A DNA stretch of 64,000 bases from Isoetes taiwanensis. Taxonomy: Eukaryota > Streptophyta > Lycopodiopsida > Isoetales > Isoetaceae. Under the pieces are notes generated by a model. That model was given only the letters and a program-made list of their open reading frames with translations. It was not told the DNA's origin and did not search any database. A program made the position numbers and the translations under genes. Below, piece after piece: positions 1 to 10,599 of this stretch (positions are counted from its first letter, which is position 1; the number at the start of each line of letters is the position of its first letter). The DNA is taken from positions 7,330,531 to 7,394,530 of the forward strand of contig JAJEKV010000025.1 of the NCBI GenBank assembly GCA_021234155.1. Direction: 5' to 3'.

Positions 1-1130
1 GAGCGGGTACTGAGGAAGGTGCTTTGATTAAGGTGGCTTGGTCGAAGTGCATCCTTCCAAAATGGGCAGGTGATCTAGATATGATGGACTTCTTACTGCA
101 GAGCAAAATTCTTATTTCAAAGTTCATTTGGAGACTCCTGAATGTTGAATATGACTCTCTTGATCTACGCCTTCTTAGACAAGCTCTTGGTCACTGTATC
201 CCTCTAGGCAAGAAGGCTATCAAATCAGTCCTACCTTAGGCTTTATTTCAGACTCTGCAGCCTGCTCCAAGTGCTTCTCCATTTTTGCGTGGCTTGTTGA
301 TAGCATGGGAGGCAGTCAAACATCTTTTCTGACCATGCCCCTCTATCCACACCCTATTGGAGACTCCATCCCTCAGCACCTCTATTGGCAGCATCAGTTC
401 ATCCCCGTACACAGAGACGATGGGTTCTTGCAGGTGTTGTCTCTATTCAAGCATGGTATGAAGCGGGTCGCCTACTGTCTTGGCCTGAATTTCAGGCAAA
501 GTTCTTGCTCTCTCGTTGGGATGTATCTCTATGGGTGAAGGTCGCAGAAACTTTGCCTCTTATAGTGTAAGTTAGTGTTGCTGAAAGGGTGCCATGGGAC
601 TGTCATGAAAATATTCACAAAGGCAAGCACCTTGTCAGATCAGTATATCGCCTTTTAGCACCACAGCCCCTCTAGTTTCTAGATGGGTGGCGCTTACAAG
701 GTCCACAGCCCACTTTGTGCCGTACATGGCGATGGTTTTGGGATAGGTTGCTCCACCCTAAAGTCTCTTTACTATGGTGGCAGGTTATCCACAGGTGCCT
801 GCGGGTTAATGCCTTCCGACATCGCTATGATCCTCGTATATCTGTAGTATGCCCGCTCTGTCGTTCAGATGTTGAGACTCTTGAGCATGGTCTCTTTGAT
901 TATTCTGAGGTTCAACCAGCGTGGTCCTGGCTACAAGGTTTATTTAATAGTACACTGGACTGCCGATGCTTCCTGCGTCTTATCCCAACGCATGGCCTCT
1001 AGCTAAACAAAGGGCATTTCATCTTGGTTCGGATTGTTCCTATGGTCGATATATGGGAGCGTCTCAGACACCACATCTTTCAGCCAGAGAAAGAATTCAA
1101 AGCATCTTCGTCCATCTACAGACGAGGAGC
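1..1130 (+). mobile_element. LINE (non-LTR retrotransposon) 3' fragment, broken at the window edge
   Basis: Several consecutive plus-strand reading pieces look like the region downstream of a plant LINE reverse transcriptase. Positions 24-239 give a conserved post-RT stretch (VAWSKCILPKW, then LLQSKILISKFIWRLL). Positions 715-1002 give a zf-RVT zinc-binding region (PKVSLLWWQVIHRCLRVNAF, then CPLC...E...HGLF). Stops and frameshifts separate them, so the copy is dead. The same order recurs at 46530-47615, including a stretch near 305-570 that matches 46850-47100, which shows one family. No 5' part is present in the window. Confidence 0.8.
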
Positions 1131-1478
1131 TTGAAGGCTTGAAGGCATATAAACACGCCCCAATTTGCAAACAAAGCATGGGCGGACAGAAACCGAGGCC
1201 GAAGCTTTGATTCTGAGAATTATGGACTGGGTTTATTTTTTGTGTCTGAGAACAGACCGGATCGGATCAATGGCTCCTGCATATAGAAAAGGAAAAAACA
1301 GAGCAGAAAAAAGGAAAAGAAACTGCCCATCAAATTTGCCTCTGGCATGATTGTATGCTGATATACGAGCCACGTTTGGGAAGCTTTTACTATGTTACTT
1401 AGTTTGGGAATCCAAGGTCTGAATGACGACGTTGTCAGATTGATGGGGAAGCGTTAGGTGCTATGTTTGAGTTATGCC

Positions 1479-1770
1479 ATGCCTGTATTCATGCGCCGCT
1501 GTATTGTTATGCCATGCCTGTATTCTGCCCTTCCTTGGTTTCCGGCATCGCTGGGTTGAGGCCAAGCACTCCAGGATTCTTTGCAGGATTAGAACTAGGG
1601 TTCGATTCCCTAGGCTGGAATTAAAACTGGGGTTTGAATGATGGCGCTGTATTCATGTGCCGCTGTATTATACGGGTACCACTGTGCCTGAATAGTATCT
1701 TAACCCATGGTGTTTGGTCAAGGGGCGCCCCTTTAAAAGCGGGTCAACAGGGGCGAGTTTGACCCTAAAA
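1479..1770 (+). repeat. tRNA-related SINE-like repeat, copy 1
   Basis: A segment of about 290 bp recurs in opposite orientation at 8374-8690. It contains a perfect Pol III B-box-like motif, GGTTCGATTCC (1599-1609), inside a small T-arm-like stem, and an A-box-like TGGGTTGAGGCC (1552-1563). It ends in GTTTGACCCTAAAAA. The A-to-B spacing of about 45 bp is slightly longer than in a normal tRNA. A short direct duplication of GTTATGCCATGCCTGTATTC lies at its 5' end. SINE is the simplest reading; target duplications are not clear. Confidence 0.6.
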
Positions 1771-1810
1771 AGACATTAAGCCGACAACTTTCACTTCAAC
1801 AGTACTTTAA

Positions 1811-2573
1811 AGGGAAAAACTACAGAATACCCTTATGTTTTGACATATTTTCCCATATACCCCTAACTTTTAAAAAATTTCTGGAATGCCCCTGGTCAAC
1901 GTACAATGTATTTTGTAGTTTTCATAATTGTTGAAATACCCTTATGTTTTGGCATAATTCTTCAAATGCCCTTATGTTTCCTTCAAATTCACAAAATACC
2001 CTTGATACCTGATCTGTGGCAAATTTCTGATCCTTACTGTGGCTGGAGCTTAAGAGATAATGGGTTAGCTGGGTTTGCAGGAATCGGATCCTTGTTCCAG
2101 TGGCTTCGCTACAATTGCATGGTAACAAGAATAATCGGCAAAATCAGTGCAAAATCAGGAATTGGCTGATGCAAAATAAGTGTCCTGTTACTGGTGCGAA
2201 ATCAGAATCGGCTGATAAGCTCGAAATCAGAATCGCTGCTACTGGTTTACACTCCAATCGAACTCTGTGCCACTGAGAATTTGCTGGTCTGTAGAGGATT
2301 ATCGAAAAAGCAACTACCAAAAATTTGCTGGTCTGTAGCACCAAAAAAGCTTTTCTAAAAAAAAGCGGGAGCGGAAACGAACCGCTTGCACAAGGGCATT
2401 CAGTGAAATACTCAAAAATACGAGGGCATCATGTGATATACGAAATTATACAAGGCCAAATACGTTGACCAGGGGCATTCCATAAATTTTTGAAAAGTTA
2501 GTGGGTTTTTGAAAAGTTAGTGGGTATGTGGGAAAATATATCAGAACATAAGGGTATTCTGTAGTTTTTCCCT
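1811..2573. mobile_element. Foldback/MITE-like element with ~95-bp terminal inverted repeats
   Basis: The left end begins AGGGAAAAACTACAGAATAC and the right end is its reverse complement (2555-2573). The inverted arms run about 95 bp (1811-1907 and about 2470-2573). They carry internal repeats of a CCCTTATGTTTTG-like unit, a pattern seen in foldback elements. The flanks TACTTTAAA and TACTTTTTT form a possible imperfect 9-bp target duplication, which would fit a Mutator-type element. No transposase is encoded. The right end sits 50 bp before the receptor-like protein ATG, so it may form part of that gene's promoter or leader. Confidence 0.75.
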
Positions 2574-2623
2574 ACTTTTTTAAAAGACAATGCATACACG
2601 TTTGCTTCCTGCTCTTCTCGGCG

Positions 2624-4846
2624 ATGGAAGCACGTCGGACCTTTCTGTTAATATGTTGCATGCTTGTGGGCTATGCACACAGCTATGATGATGGCTCTGC
2701 TTTGCTGCAGCTTAAAGAGGCGATTGATCAAGATCCAGACGCAGTCCTCTCGAACTGGAATAGGAGTATAAACCCTTCCATTTGCTCATGGTATGGAGTG
2801 GCATGTGATATATCACATAATAGTGTCATATCTCTAAATTTATCAGGTCATAATCTCCGCGGCTTCATCTCTCCTTGGATTGCTCAGTTAAGATTCTTAG
2901 AAAAGCTAGATCTTTCTTTTAATTTCTTCCATGGCCATATTCCATCTGAGCTGGGGCATTGCCACAACCTCAAAGTTGTCAATCTTACGCAGAATTCACT
3001 TTCTGGTAAAATTCCTCCTGAGATTGGAAATCTCACGGCTCTTAGGTCGCTTACCCTTGATTCTAACACGCTTACAGGAAACATACCGAACAGTATTGGT
3101 TTGTGCAGTCAGTTGCAAAAGTTGGATTTGTTTATGAATAATTTAACAGGAATCATTCCCCCAGAGATTGGAAATCTAAGCAAGTTAGAATTTTTGGGAG
3201 TTAGCAGGAATTCTTTGGTTGGAACAATTCCAGATACAATCAGGGGTTGTATTAGTTTGCAGTTTTTATATGCAGGACGCAATAATTTTGACAAGTATCA
3301 GGTGATACCGGCCGCACTTTCATATCTCAAGAATTTATCAACTTTATATCTTGCTGTAAATTATTTTGCAGACAAAATACCAGCATGGTTTGCTAGGAGG
3401 AACTTGACTTACTTGAACCTTAATAGTAATTATCTCTCAGGAAGTATTCCACCAGAGTTAGGTAACCTTCAAAGCCTTCAGTCTTTAAGTTTGGGAACCA
3501 ATCTTCTCAGTGGTCAGATTCCTGATTCTTTAGGTAATTGCATACAGATGCAGATGCTGGTCCTTGACACAAACAACTTTAGTGGTCCAATTCCTCTGCT
3601 TAGACATATGAAAAACTTGTCTACTCTTTTCCTTGGCAAGAACAATTTAGACGGAAATATTCCTGAGTGGATTGGAGAGTTCACTTTGCTACGTAATCTT
3701 TATTTGAGTTACAACCACCTCACTGGAGTTATTCCAGATACAATGAGGAATTGTGTGCATTTGCAAGGATTGTCTTTGAATTCAAACAACCTAACTGGAC
3801 AGATACCACATTGGTTGGGTGATCTGAAGAATTTATCCCTGCTAAATCTGGCGCAAAATAGATTGACAGGTTCCATTCCATATGAGCTTGGAAATCTTAC
3901 TCTTCTGCAGCGCCTTGTTTTAGATGGAAACAAGTTGACAGGTTATATTCCAGAGAGCATAGGCAATTTGGCCTTTCTTCAAGTTCTATATCTAAAAAGA
4001 AATTCCTTAATTGGCAGTTTGCCCAAGAGGTTGTCTAAGGAGCTTGTGCTTCTGGATTGCAGAATGAACAGATTGAGTGGAGCTCTTCCAGATTATATGG
4101 CTAACTTACAAGCTCTAAGGGTACTTGTTCTTGCGTATAACTCATTTGATGAAGCAATTCCAGAATGGACTGGAAACCTAACAGCACTACAGGTTTTGGA
4201 CTTATCAAACAATAACTTTTCAGGGCCAATTCCAAAAGATCTCTCCAACATGAAGGGTTTCATGCAGGTAGCACATGAGCCTCTTAATAGCAGTTCCACG
4301 CTGTATGAGGAGGTAGAGTTAATTGTGAAGGATAGAAAAGTAACGTATACATATGTCCTTAAAGCAAACGTAGTGTTTGATTTATCCAAAAATCACTTGG
4401 AAGGGCAGATACCTGAAGAGCTAGGAGAACTGGTGGGAATGCTTGCCCTAAATCTATCTCACAACAGGTTGAGTGGATCAATACCACCAGAATTAGGGCA
4501 TTTTGAATCTCTGGAATCTTTAGACCTGTCTAACAATAATCTTGGAGGAAGCATTCCAGATACTCTTACTCATCTAACATTTCTGACATCTCTCCAGTTA
4601 TCCAATAATAGCTTGGTTGGTCGGGTTCCAAGGGGTCCTCAATTCAACACATTTAGTGCAGCCTCATATATGGGAAATCCTGGCCTTTGTGGATACCCTC
4701 TTTCAGCACCATGCCCTTCTCCTCCACTAGATCAAGCAGAAGGTCAGAAAGGAGAGGGCGAATTTGAGTTCTCACTTGCAGCTTTCGTCCTAACAGCCAT
4801 TCCTACTTGTTTGTTGGTCACTTCTATTATCATAAAGACATCCTAA
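2624..4846 (+). CDS. LRR receptor-like protein (RLP), no kinase
   Basis: A single uninterrupted 740-residue reading frame. Residues 1-20 form a signal peptide. An N-terminal LRR cap (about 24-63) contains CSWYGVACD. Roughly two dozen plant extracellular LRRs follow (LxxLxLxxNxLxGxIPxxLGNL). Near residues 563-585 a non-LRR island with VELIVKDRKVTYTY precedes the last four LRRs, an arrangement typical of plant RLPs. After GNPGLCGYPLSAPC comes an acidic juxtamembrane stretch (GEGEFEF) and one membrane helix (about 715-737). The cytoplasmic tail is only a few residues (KTS), and no kinase follows in any frame. RLPs sit in the plasma membrane and signal through partner kinases such as SOBIR1; whether this one acts in immunity or development cannot be told. 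The ATG is the first in frame and is followed directly by the signal peptide. Confidence 0.92.
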   Translation: MEARRTFLLICCMLVGYAHSYDDGSALLQLKEAIDQDPDAVLSNWNRSINPSICSWYGVACDISHNSVISLNLSGHNLRGFISPWIAQLRFLEKLDLSFNFFHGHIPSELGHCHNLKVVNLTQNSLSGKIPPEIGNLTALRSLTLDSNTLTGNIPNSIGLCSQLQKLDLFMNNLTGIIPPEIGNLSKLEFLGVSRNSLVGTIPDTIRGCISLQFLYAGRNNFDKYQVIPAALSYLKNLSTLYLAVNYFADKIPAWFARRNLTYLNLNSNYLSGSIPPELGNLQSLQSLSLGTNLLSGQIPDSLGNCIQMQMLVLDTNNFSGPIPLLRHMKNLSTLFLGKNNLDGNIPEWIGEFTLLRNLYLSYNHLTGVIPDTMRNCVHLQGLSLNSNNLTGQIPHWLGDLKNLSLLNLAQNRLTGSIPYELGNLTLLQRLVLDGNKLTGYIPESIGNLAFLQVLYLKRNSLIGSLPKRLSKELVLLDCRMNRLSGALPDYMANLQALRVLVLAYNSFDEAIPEWTGNLTALQVLDLSNNNFSGPIPKDLSNMKGFMQVAHEPLNSSSTLYEEVELIVKDRKVTYTYVLKANVVFDLSKNHLEGQIPEELGELVGMLALNLSHNRLSGSIPPELGHFESLESLDLSNNNLGGSIPDTLTHLTFLTSLQLSNNSLVGRVPRGPQFNTFSAASYMGNPGLCGYPLSAPCPSPPLDQAEGQKGEGEFEFSLAAFVLTAIPTCLLVTSIIIKTS

Positions 4847-4956
4847 GAAGACATGAGTTTGGATGCTTACCCCTCTCATCATTCAGCAGCAAATATCCAA
4901 AAACGAGGCCAACAAAGTTCAATAAGATATGGTCCAGGATGCTTTTCCTTTGTTTA

Positions 4957-5004
4957 CTATCTATCTATATATCTATCTATCTATATATCTATGTATCTAT
5001 CTAC
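4957..5004. repeat. (TATC)n microsatellite
   Basis: An imperfect run of TATC/TATA tetranucleotides lies about 110 bp after the receptor-like protein stop codon, probably in its 3' untranslated region. Confidence 0.9.
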
Positions 5005-5345
5005 AAAAAAAAATACTTGGGCTATTAGCTTGAGAGTATGCTAACCTTAAGAGTATGTCACGTGATAAACCTTGTAGAGGTGCGGTCAAAATTGCTGCTT
5101 CAGATACATGGTTTCTACTAACGGTGATGTATTTCCTATCAAAATGTGGAGCGTGTTATGAATCTTACAAATCTTGATTGTGAATCAGTTGCTATTGTTA
5201 ATGTTTTTTTTGTGTCCATTAGATGAAGGTATGATGTCCAGAATATGCCAGATCAAGGCTCTTGGAATTTACACCTCATACCCCTGTACATAACTATGCT
5301 CCCCATACGTCCCATATATGCAGATCACCAAGAAATACGTCAAAA

Positions 5346-5567
5346 CTAAAAAGCAAGAATAGTCGAATTGCTCACTATCGAAGCTTCTAAAATCACTTCT
5401 GTTTCAGTAGCAGAACGAAGAGCTTTGGCTGTATTGAAGTTCAACACCAAAGCTTTATTAGAATGATAGTTATTATCTAAATCCCCATTGAACTCTTCTT
5501 TCCTCATGCCAAGGTCTAACACCATAACATGAACACCCTGCGGACCTCCATTGACTTCGTAGCCTCC
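5346..5567 (-). pseudogene. Unrecognised coding-like fragment, minus strand
   Basis: On the minus strand 73 sense codons run from a TAA at 5568-5570 to a TAG at 5346-5348. They have a protein-like composition (for example NGGPQGVHVMVLDLG and KALVLNFNTAKALRSATE). There is no ATG at its start, and an AG acceptor-like site lies just upstream, so it could be the last exon of a gene or a gene relic. I do not recognise the family. The neighbouring DNA shows no convincing further exon. Confidence 0.3.
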
Positions 5568-5889
5568 TTATTTTCTGCATGCGAAATCATTCTGATTTGT
5601 TAAAGAGCTTCTATGATACTACAGCCGTAGAATAAAAATGCAGATAATCAGGCTAATATCCACTTTCACATTTCATAATGCCAATCTGTCCATGCCATGC
5701 TTTACCCTTACACGGCTGCAAGCAACAAAAACCAGCAGCAGTTTCTGAAGCAAGAACAACAGCATAAACAAATAATTTGGATTCGTCAAGGCAAGTGGGT
5801 CTGCCTTCCGGAAGATTTTCAATCCATTCTTATCAAGAATCGCAAATGGCTATGCAAAACCTGTAGAATCAGGTTAACAGCTTGCCTTG

Positions 5890-6021
5890 ACGTCGTGGAA
5901 CAAGAAGGGTCAGCCATTCTTGCTTCCCCTGACCTGCAGAATCCGGTCGCGCCTACACGGCGCTCCCGGATTCTGCAGGTCAGGGGGAAGCAAGAATGGC
6001 TTCCCCCTTCCCGTTCCACGT
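5890..6021. repeat. ~130-bp palindrome (hairpin A)
   Basis: Two arms of about 56 bp are almost exact inverted copies (GCCATTCTTGCTTCCCC against its complement at 5985-6002). The loop of about 19 nt is closed by CCGG on both sides. The outer end is GTCGTGG on the left and CCACGTAACAT on the right. This resembles the palindromes at 19890, 47704 and 61498 in size, loop closure and ends, but its arm sequence differs. Confidence 0.85.
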
Positions 6022-6281
6022 AACATCCTGCATTTGGCTGTGTGGCTGGGCGCATGAGAATGCTAAGTGAGCTCGATCCAATCATCGAGCACGGCGGAAT
6101 GAACGCTGAATGCCTTATTTTCCGGGAGCTTTTCAACATTTTTGGGTACCTTGAAGATATCAGCGATGGCGCTCGCTCTTAAACATGCTCGGACATCTGT
6201 CCGGCCGGCTCCGTCGGGCTGTTCTTAGCAGCCCTCGTGAACATAATGACTGCTATTTCCGACCATGCATGGGATACAAAC

Positions 6282-6640
6282 ACGTAAAATGCAACTTAGG
6301 TTGCATTCTGCCACATCCGCCAATGGCATTGCGCCATCTGGCGAAGTTTCTCTTCCGGAACTTCTGTGAAACTCTGAAGCACCGGCACTTCTTGAAATTA
6401 CTGTGCGTTCTTGAAGATTTACCACAGATTCTGGCGATCTACCTCTCATTCTGGCCATCTACCTCTCATTCTGATGCTTTCTACCCCCGGTTCTGAAGTT
6501 TTTACCTGCGATTCAGAGCAGAATGCAACCTAAGTTGCATCCAAATCGGCAGTAAACTGCCATTCTTATATCTGAAGCGCAACTCCCCCCCCCCCGCCAA
6601 TGGGATACAAACAGGCGCAACTCCCCCTCCCCGGCCAATT
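6282..6640. repeat. Small inverted and direct repeats
   Basis: ATGCAACTTAGGTTGCAT near 6295 is a self-palindrome and recurs inverted near 6525. A 21-bp unit (ATCTACCTCTCATTCTG) is duplicated near 6440-6470. The motif GCGCAACTCCCCC recurs near 6578 and 6613 with the phrase GGGATACAAAC. No gene is visible between 5570 and 8370. Confidence 0.6.
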
Positions 6641-7419
6641 TGAGTCTTATTTGAGTGTGTTGTCTTATGCATAGAATTTGGTGGTTTTATTCAGTGAATC
6701 ATGGTTATCCTCTGAAATTTTATTCCCGTCTCTGCAGTTGTATCTGGCTTTTGGCTTGGTGTTTCAATAAAGTTTGTCGTTCTTCAAAAAAAAAAAAATT
6801 CCTTCCAGAAAATCCATTTCGATGTTTGTTTTGGTGCGGTGCTTTTGAGCTTTTGGGTGTTCCTTGCAAATACATGCATTTACAAGGAACAGGAAAGGAG
6901 CAAAGATACACCCAGGATTTGACCAGGCTGTATAGCTCCATTTCATCTCTTAATTGTGTTGTTTTGCACCAAGACTTTCATTATGATGGTATGACAAGTT
7001 TATAAGGGAACGTGGGAATGAATGCTTTGAAGTAGATGAAGCATCTCATGATCTCTTTCTTAAAGAGCAAGGGATCCAACATTTGTTTCTACATTTGTTT
7101 CTTAAAGAGCAGAGATCCAACATTTGTTTGTTTCTACAGAACACGGCCTCCCTTGATTGCAGAACACGGCTTGAGAGGCTTCTGGTCCTCCTCCTTGTAG
7201 CAAAAATGACCCCCTTTTCATCCAAACTTTGTGCTCCAAAAAATTTCACAAAGTTGCAAAAATGTCTCGAAAACGTTGGCTCCGAATCAAAGAATATTCT
7301 TTTTTTGACTAAGCTAACCAAGGCTTGCCATTTCGATCCATGAGATTTGGGCTTATCCAAACAACTTTACTATTACTATTATTTAATTGCTACTTACCTA
7401 ACATCTAGCATATGAAACT

Positions 7420-7515
7420 CTACAATGTTTTTTGGCATGGCCACCCAACTTGCATTCCTATATATGAAACTCTACAAATGTTTTTTGGCATGGCCACCCA
7501 GCTTGCATTCCTAAA
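7420..7515. repeat. ~60-bp tandem duplication
   Basis: The unit containing ATGTTTTTTGGCATGGCC and CTTGCATTCCTA is present twice in a row with a few changes. A smaller duplication around CATTTGTTTCTTAAAGAGCA lies just upstream (about 7060-7130). Confidence 0.8.
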
Positions 7516-7878
7516 TGAATCATATGGCTTCAGGATTGTATAATGTTGAAAGCCATGTCTATATAAAATGTTTTTGCCTTCTTCGACCTTTAAACGTTTC
7601 CAATTCACAAAAAATTCCCAATAGTAGTCGGAAATCTTCATTTGCTACCTCCATAATCTATGTTAATGTACACCTAGAAATGTGGTGTTTTCGTCGATTT
7701 GTTGAAGTAGCTCCTGATTAGGCTATAGGAAATGTGCTCATTGCATGCATCTCTTTGGATGCATGCACGTGGAAAAACACTCGATATCTTCCAACGCAAT
7801 GGTATCTTCAACACCCGATAACTTTTGAGTCGAGTATCTTATACACAAGGTGGCCTTTGCATCGACTCAAACAAAAGA

Positions 7879-7925
7879 AATGTTCGCGGCGACCTTGGCC
7901 AGCCGCAATAAATTTCTTGTATACA
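7879..7925. repeat. Solo terminus related to the 21919-23017 element
   Basis: GTTCGCGGCGACC...CCGCAATAAATTTCTTGTAT matches the right end of the long-hairpin element (GTTCGCGGCGGCC...CCGCGATAAGTTTCTTGTAT). No opposite terminus was found nearby, so this is a remnant. Confidence 0.6.
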
Positions 7926-8373
7926 TAAAAAGTTGTACAAAGGGCGTGGAAAATCATGAAATGATCCACCAAAATCAGCTATCAAGGACTACGCAATCAT
8001 TTAGGGTAAGGTCGTGTTGGTGGCCTTATATATTTTCTCTCTTCTTGTTCCATTCAATATGATTTGCTTGATATTAATTTTAAAGCTTGCATAAAATAAG
8101 GCATGATGACCACTCAACCATGTGCATGCTAAGACGTATTTTCCACGAGCAGTGCTTCATTCTTATACAAGCTGGATGTTGTGGAGATTCTTTACCAAAT
8201 ATTCTGGTGGAAAGTCAATGAAAAGTTATGTTTTCCTCAATCAAACTAGTTTGCAATATATATCCAATATATTATGGCTAAAACGTGTTATTATTTTTTC
8301 TAGGCCCTTGGATCATTGTACAATTCATATGATATTCCCCCTCCATAGATCTGTTCGCCCATCTGAGGTTTTT

Positions 8374-8690
8374 CTAGGGTCAAACTGGCACCTATTGACC
8401 CGCTTTTAAAGGGGCGCCCCTTGACCAAACACCATGGGTTAAGATAGTATTCAGGCACAGTGGTACCCGTACAATACAATGGCACATGAATACAGCATCA
8501 TGGCATAACTCAGATACAACAGCAGCATTCAAACCCCAGTTCCAATCTCAGCCTGGGGAATCGAACCCCAGTTCTAATCCTGCAAAGAATCCTGGAGTGC
8601 TTGGCCTCAACCCAACGATGCCGAAAACCAAGGAAGGGCAGAATACAGGCATGGCATAACAATACAGCGGCACGTGAATACAGGCATGGT
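8374..8690 (-). repeat. tRNA-related SINE-like repeat, copy 2 (inverted)
   Basis: Inverted copy of the repeat at 1479-1770. It reads from TTTGACCCTAGAAAAA (3' end, near 8375) back to CCTGTATTC near 8690. The B-box is conserved on the minus strand (8557-8567). The two copies differ at many single bases, so they are independent insertions or an old pair rather than a recent duplication. Confidence 0.6.
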
Positions 8691-8699
8691 CTTTTTGGC

Positions 8700-9650
8700 A
8701 CTTTGTTACCACCATTATTTGTAACACACATTAGTTTAAGTAGAAAGGATGAATCTAGTTGGGCCTCATGTTCTTCTGTGATGTATTACAACTAGACGTA
8801 GCAGGCTAGCGGAAGGATCTATCAACTACATATAGTTCTAAGCAAGATAGAAAATACCAAGTAGCACAAATCCATTTTTAATATGCATCTCAAGCAGAAA
8901 AATCTTGAATTTGATAGTACATCTTAATGTTGTAACATGGAGTATCAAGATCAATGCTTAACGATGGTATGACCATGGTGAAGAATCCATGCAAATGTTT
9001 CAAAACTCTATTGTCTAACAAGCTCACTTCTTATAAACTTGATGCCTCAAGTCATGCTTGTTTGGCCATTACTACTTTGTTTTCTCGTTTTGTTTATAGA
9101 AGGCAGTATTCGTATTGATAGTAAAGATAGCACATAGGGTACATATAGGTACAAAAATACATGAGAGGCTTTTTACAGGAAAGCGTAACCCGAAAAAAGT
9201 TGCTTTTTTGAGGAAGCAATAACCTTGAGATATAACAGCAGATAATGGTTTTAATTTAAAAAAAAACTAGTATTCTGAAGTAGAGAAACTCTGAGAATAG
9301 AGTTGTCAAGCTGAACCAGATCTAGATCTTTTTTTGTTGTCCTTCCTTCCTATTCCATGTGTGATGTTGATGAAGTTGCAGTAAACACATTCACAAATTT
9401 GACATTTGGCATGGTTGAATATGCCAGATTGATCAACTGCTTCACAAATTAGCCCTCTTCTAGCATCATAATTCTGAGTGCATGAGCAATCACATCTGCA
9501 ATGATCTCCATGGTATTCATAGGGAATAGCTTCAAATTGATCGAGCTACTTGGCATTGATCATTAAGTTGATTCTGTCCCATTTCAATACTTTTAGTAAG
9601 ACCAGTATGTTGCCTGAACTAAGACAAGGATAACAAGACAAGGATAACAT
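8700..9650. other. Stretch without recognisable feature
   Basis: AT-rich DNA with many stops in all frames. I see no gene, RNA or clear repeat here. Confidence 0.5.
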
Positions 9651-9653
9651 TAG

Positions 9654-9962
9654 TTAAAGAAATACGTCTTGAATCCAAGCAATGTCATATTTAGTTTGTT
9701 GAATCCTTGCAAAGGGCCAGACAATCTCTTGATCAGAGATAATAGAGTTTCTAGCCTTCCACATTCTCCACAAAATTAGGTAGATTCTCCAATCATTTGG
9801 GGATTGGAGAAAAAGGATCTCTACTAGAGGAAGATGAGATAGATTGGGAATGTGATATGCCTCAGAGGCAAGCTCTAGGACCCATTCTAACCAGAGGTAG
9901 CCTTTAAAGAGTTGTTCATCTTCCATTCCTTGCAGGCATCTTGCCAAAGTCTTATGCCACAT
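9654..9962 (-). mobile_element. LINE fragment (region after the zinc-binding domain)
   Basis: A minus-strand open stretch of 102 codons contains WRIYLILWRMWKARNSIISD. This matches the W-x-x-WK-x-RN signature found in plant LINEs just after the zf-RVT domain. Nothing else of the element is readable, so it is a short relic. Confidence 0.65.
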
Positions 9963-10009
9963 CTGTCAGATAAAGGACCTCATCTTAGGGTTTATAGGTG
10001 AATCCTACA

Positions 10010-10584
10010 TGTTCACACATAACAACCAACACATAACAACCATTGACATTAACAACCAACACATAACTACCATTGACATTAATTAACACAACCATTGGGT
10101 CCAACACATCTAAATTAAAATCCCCCTTAAACACCCTTTGGTTTGGGTGCATATTCACACGGGGAGTGACGTAGGGCAGCGAGAGCCCTCATAATTGTAT
10201 TTTGCACGTACAAAATCAACACCATATAGTATTTCGCTTGAAATCTTATAGTATTTTGCGAATCTTGTTATACAGTATAGCAAATTTTGTACTTGCATAC
10301 CCCACAAATGAGGAACTTTACGTATGGTGTAGATTAAGGAATAAGGGGTGAATATGCCTATCCAACAGCTCTCGTTGCCCAGAGTCACCCCCCGTGTGAA
10401 TATGACCCAAACCAAAGGGGTTTTAGGGGGGATTTTAATTTAGATGTGTTGGACCCAATGGTTGTGTTAATTAATGTCAATGGTAGTTATGTGTTGGTTG
10501 TTAATGTCAATGGTTGTTATGTGTTGGTTGTTATGTGTTGGGGGATTTAATTTTTATATGTTGGAGGTTAATGGTTTGTGTTGC
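10010..10584. mobile_element. Foldback element with long inverted arms built of a minisatellite
   Basis: The left arm (about 10010-10190) and right arm (about 10366-10584) are inverted copies. They share AACAACCAACACATAACAAC, ACACAACCATTGGGTCCAAC and TTTGGTTTGGGTGCATATTC. Outer parts of the arms consist of tandem copies of a unit containing CAACACATAACAACCATTGACATT, as in foldback elements. The right arm reaches further out (to GTTGC at 10584) than the left, so the left end has lost its outermost units. The central spacer of about 175 bp has no long ORF. Confidence 0.8.
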
Positions 10585-10599
10585 AAAAAAAAAAATTTA

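Noticed and set aside
4807..5028. Frameshifted cytoplasmic domain of the RLP
   Set aside because: The overlapping frame has no kinase or typical RLP tail and runs into the TATC microsatellite.
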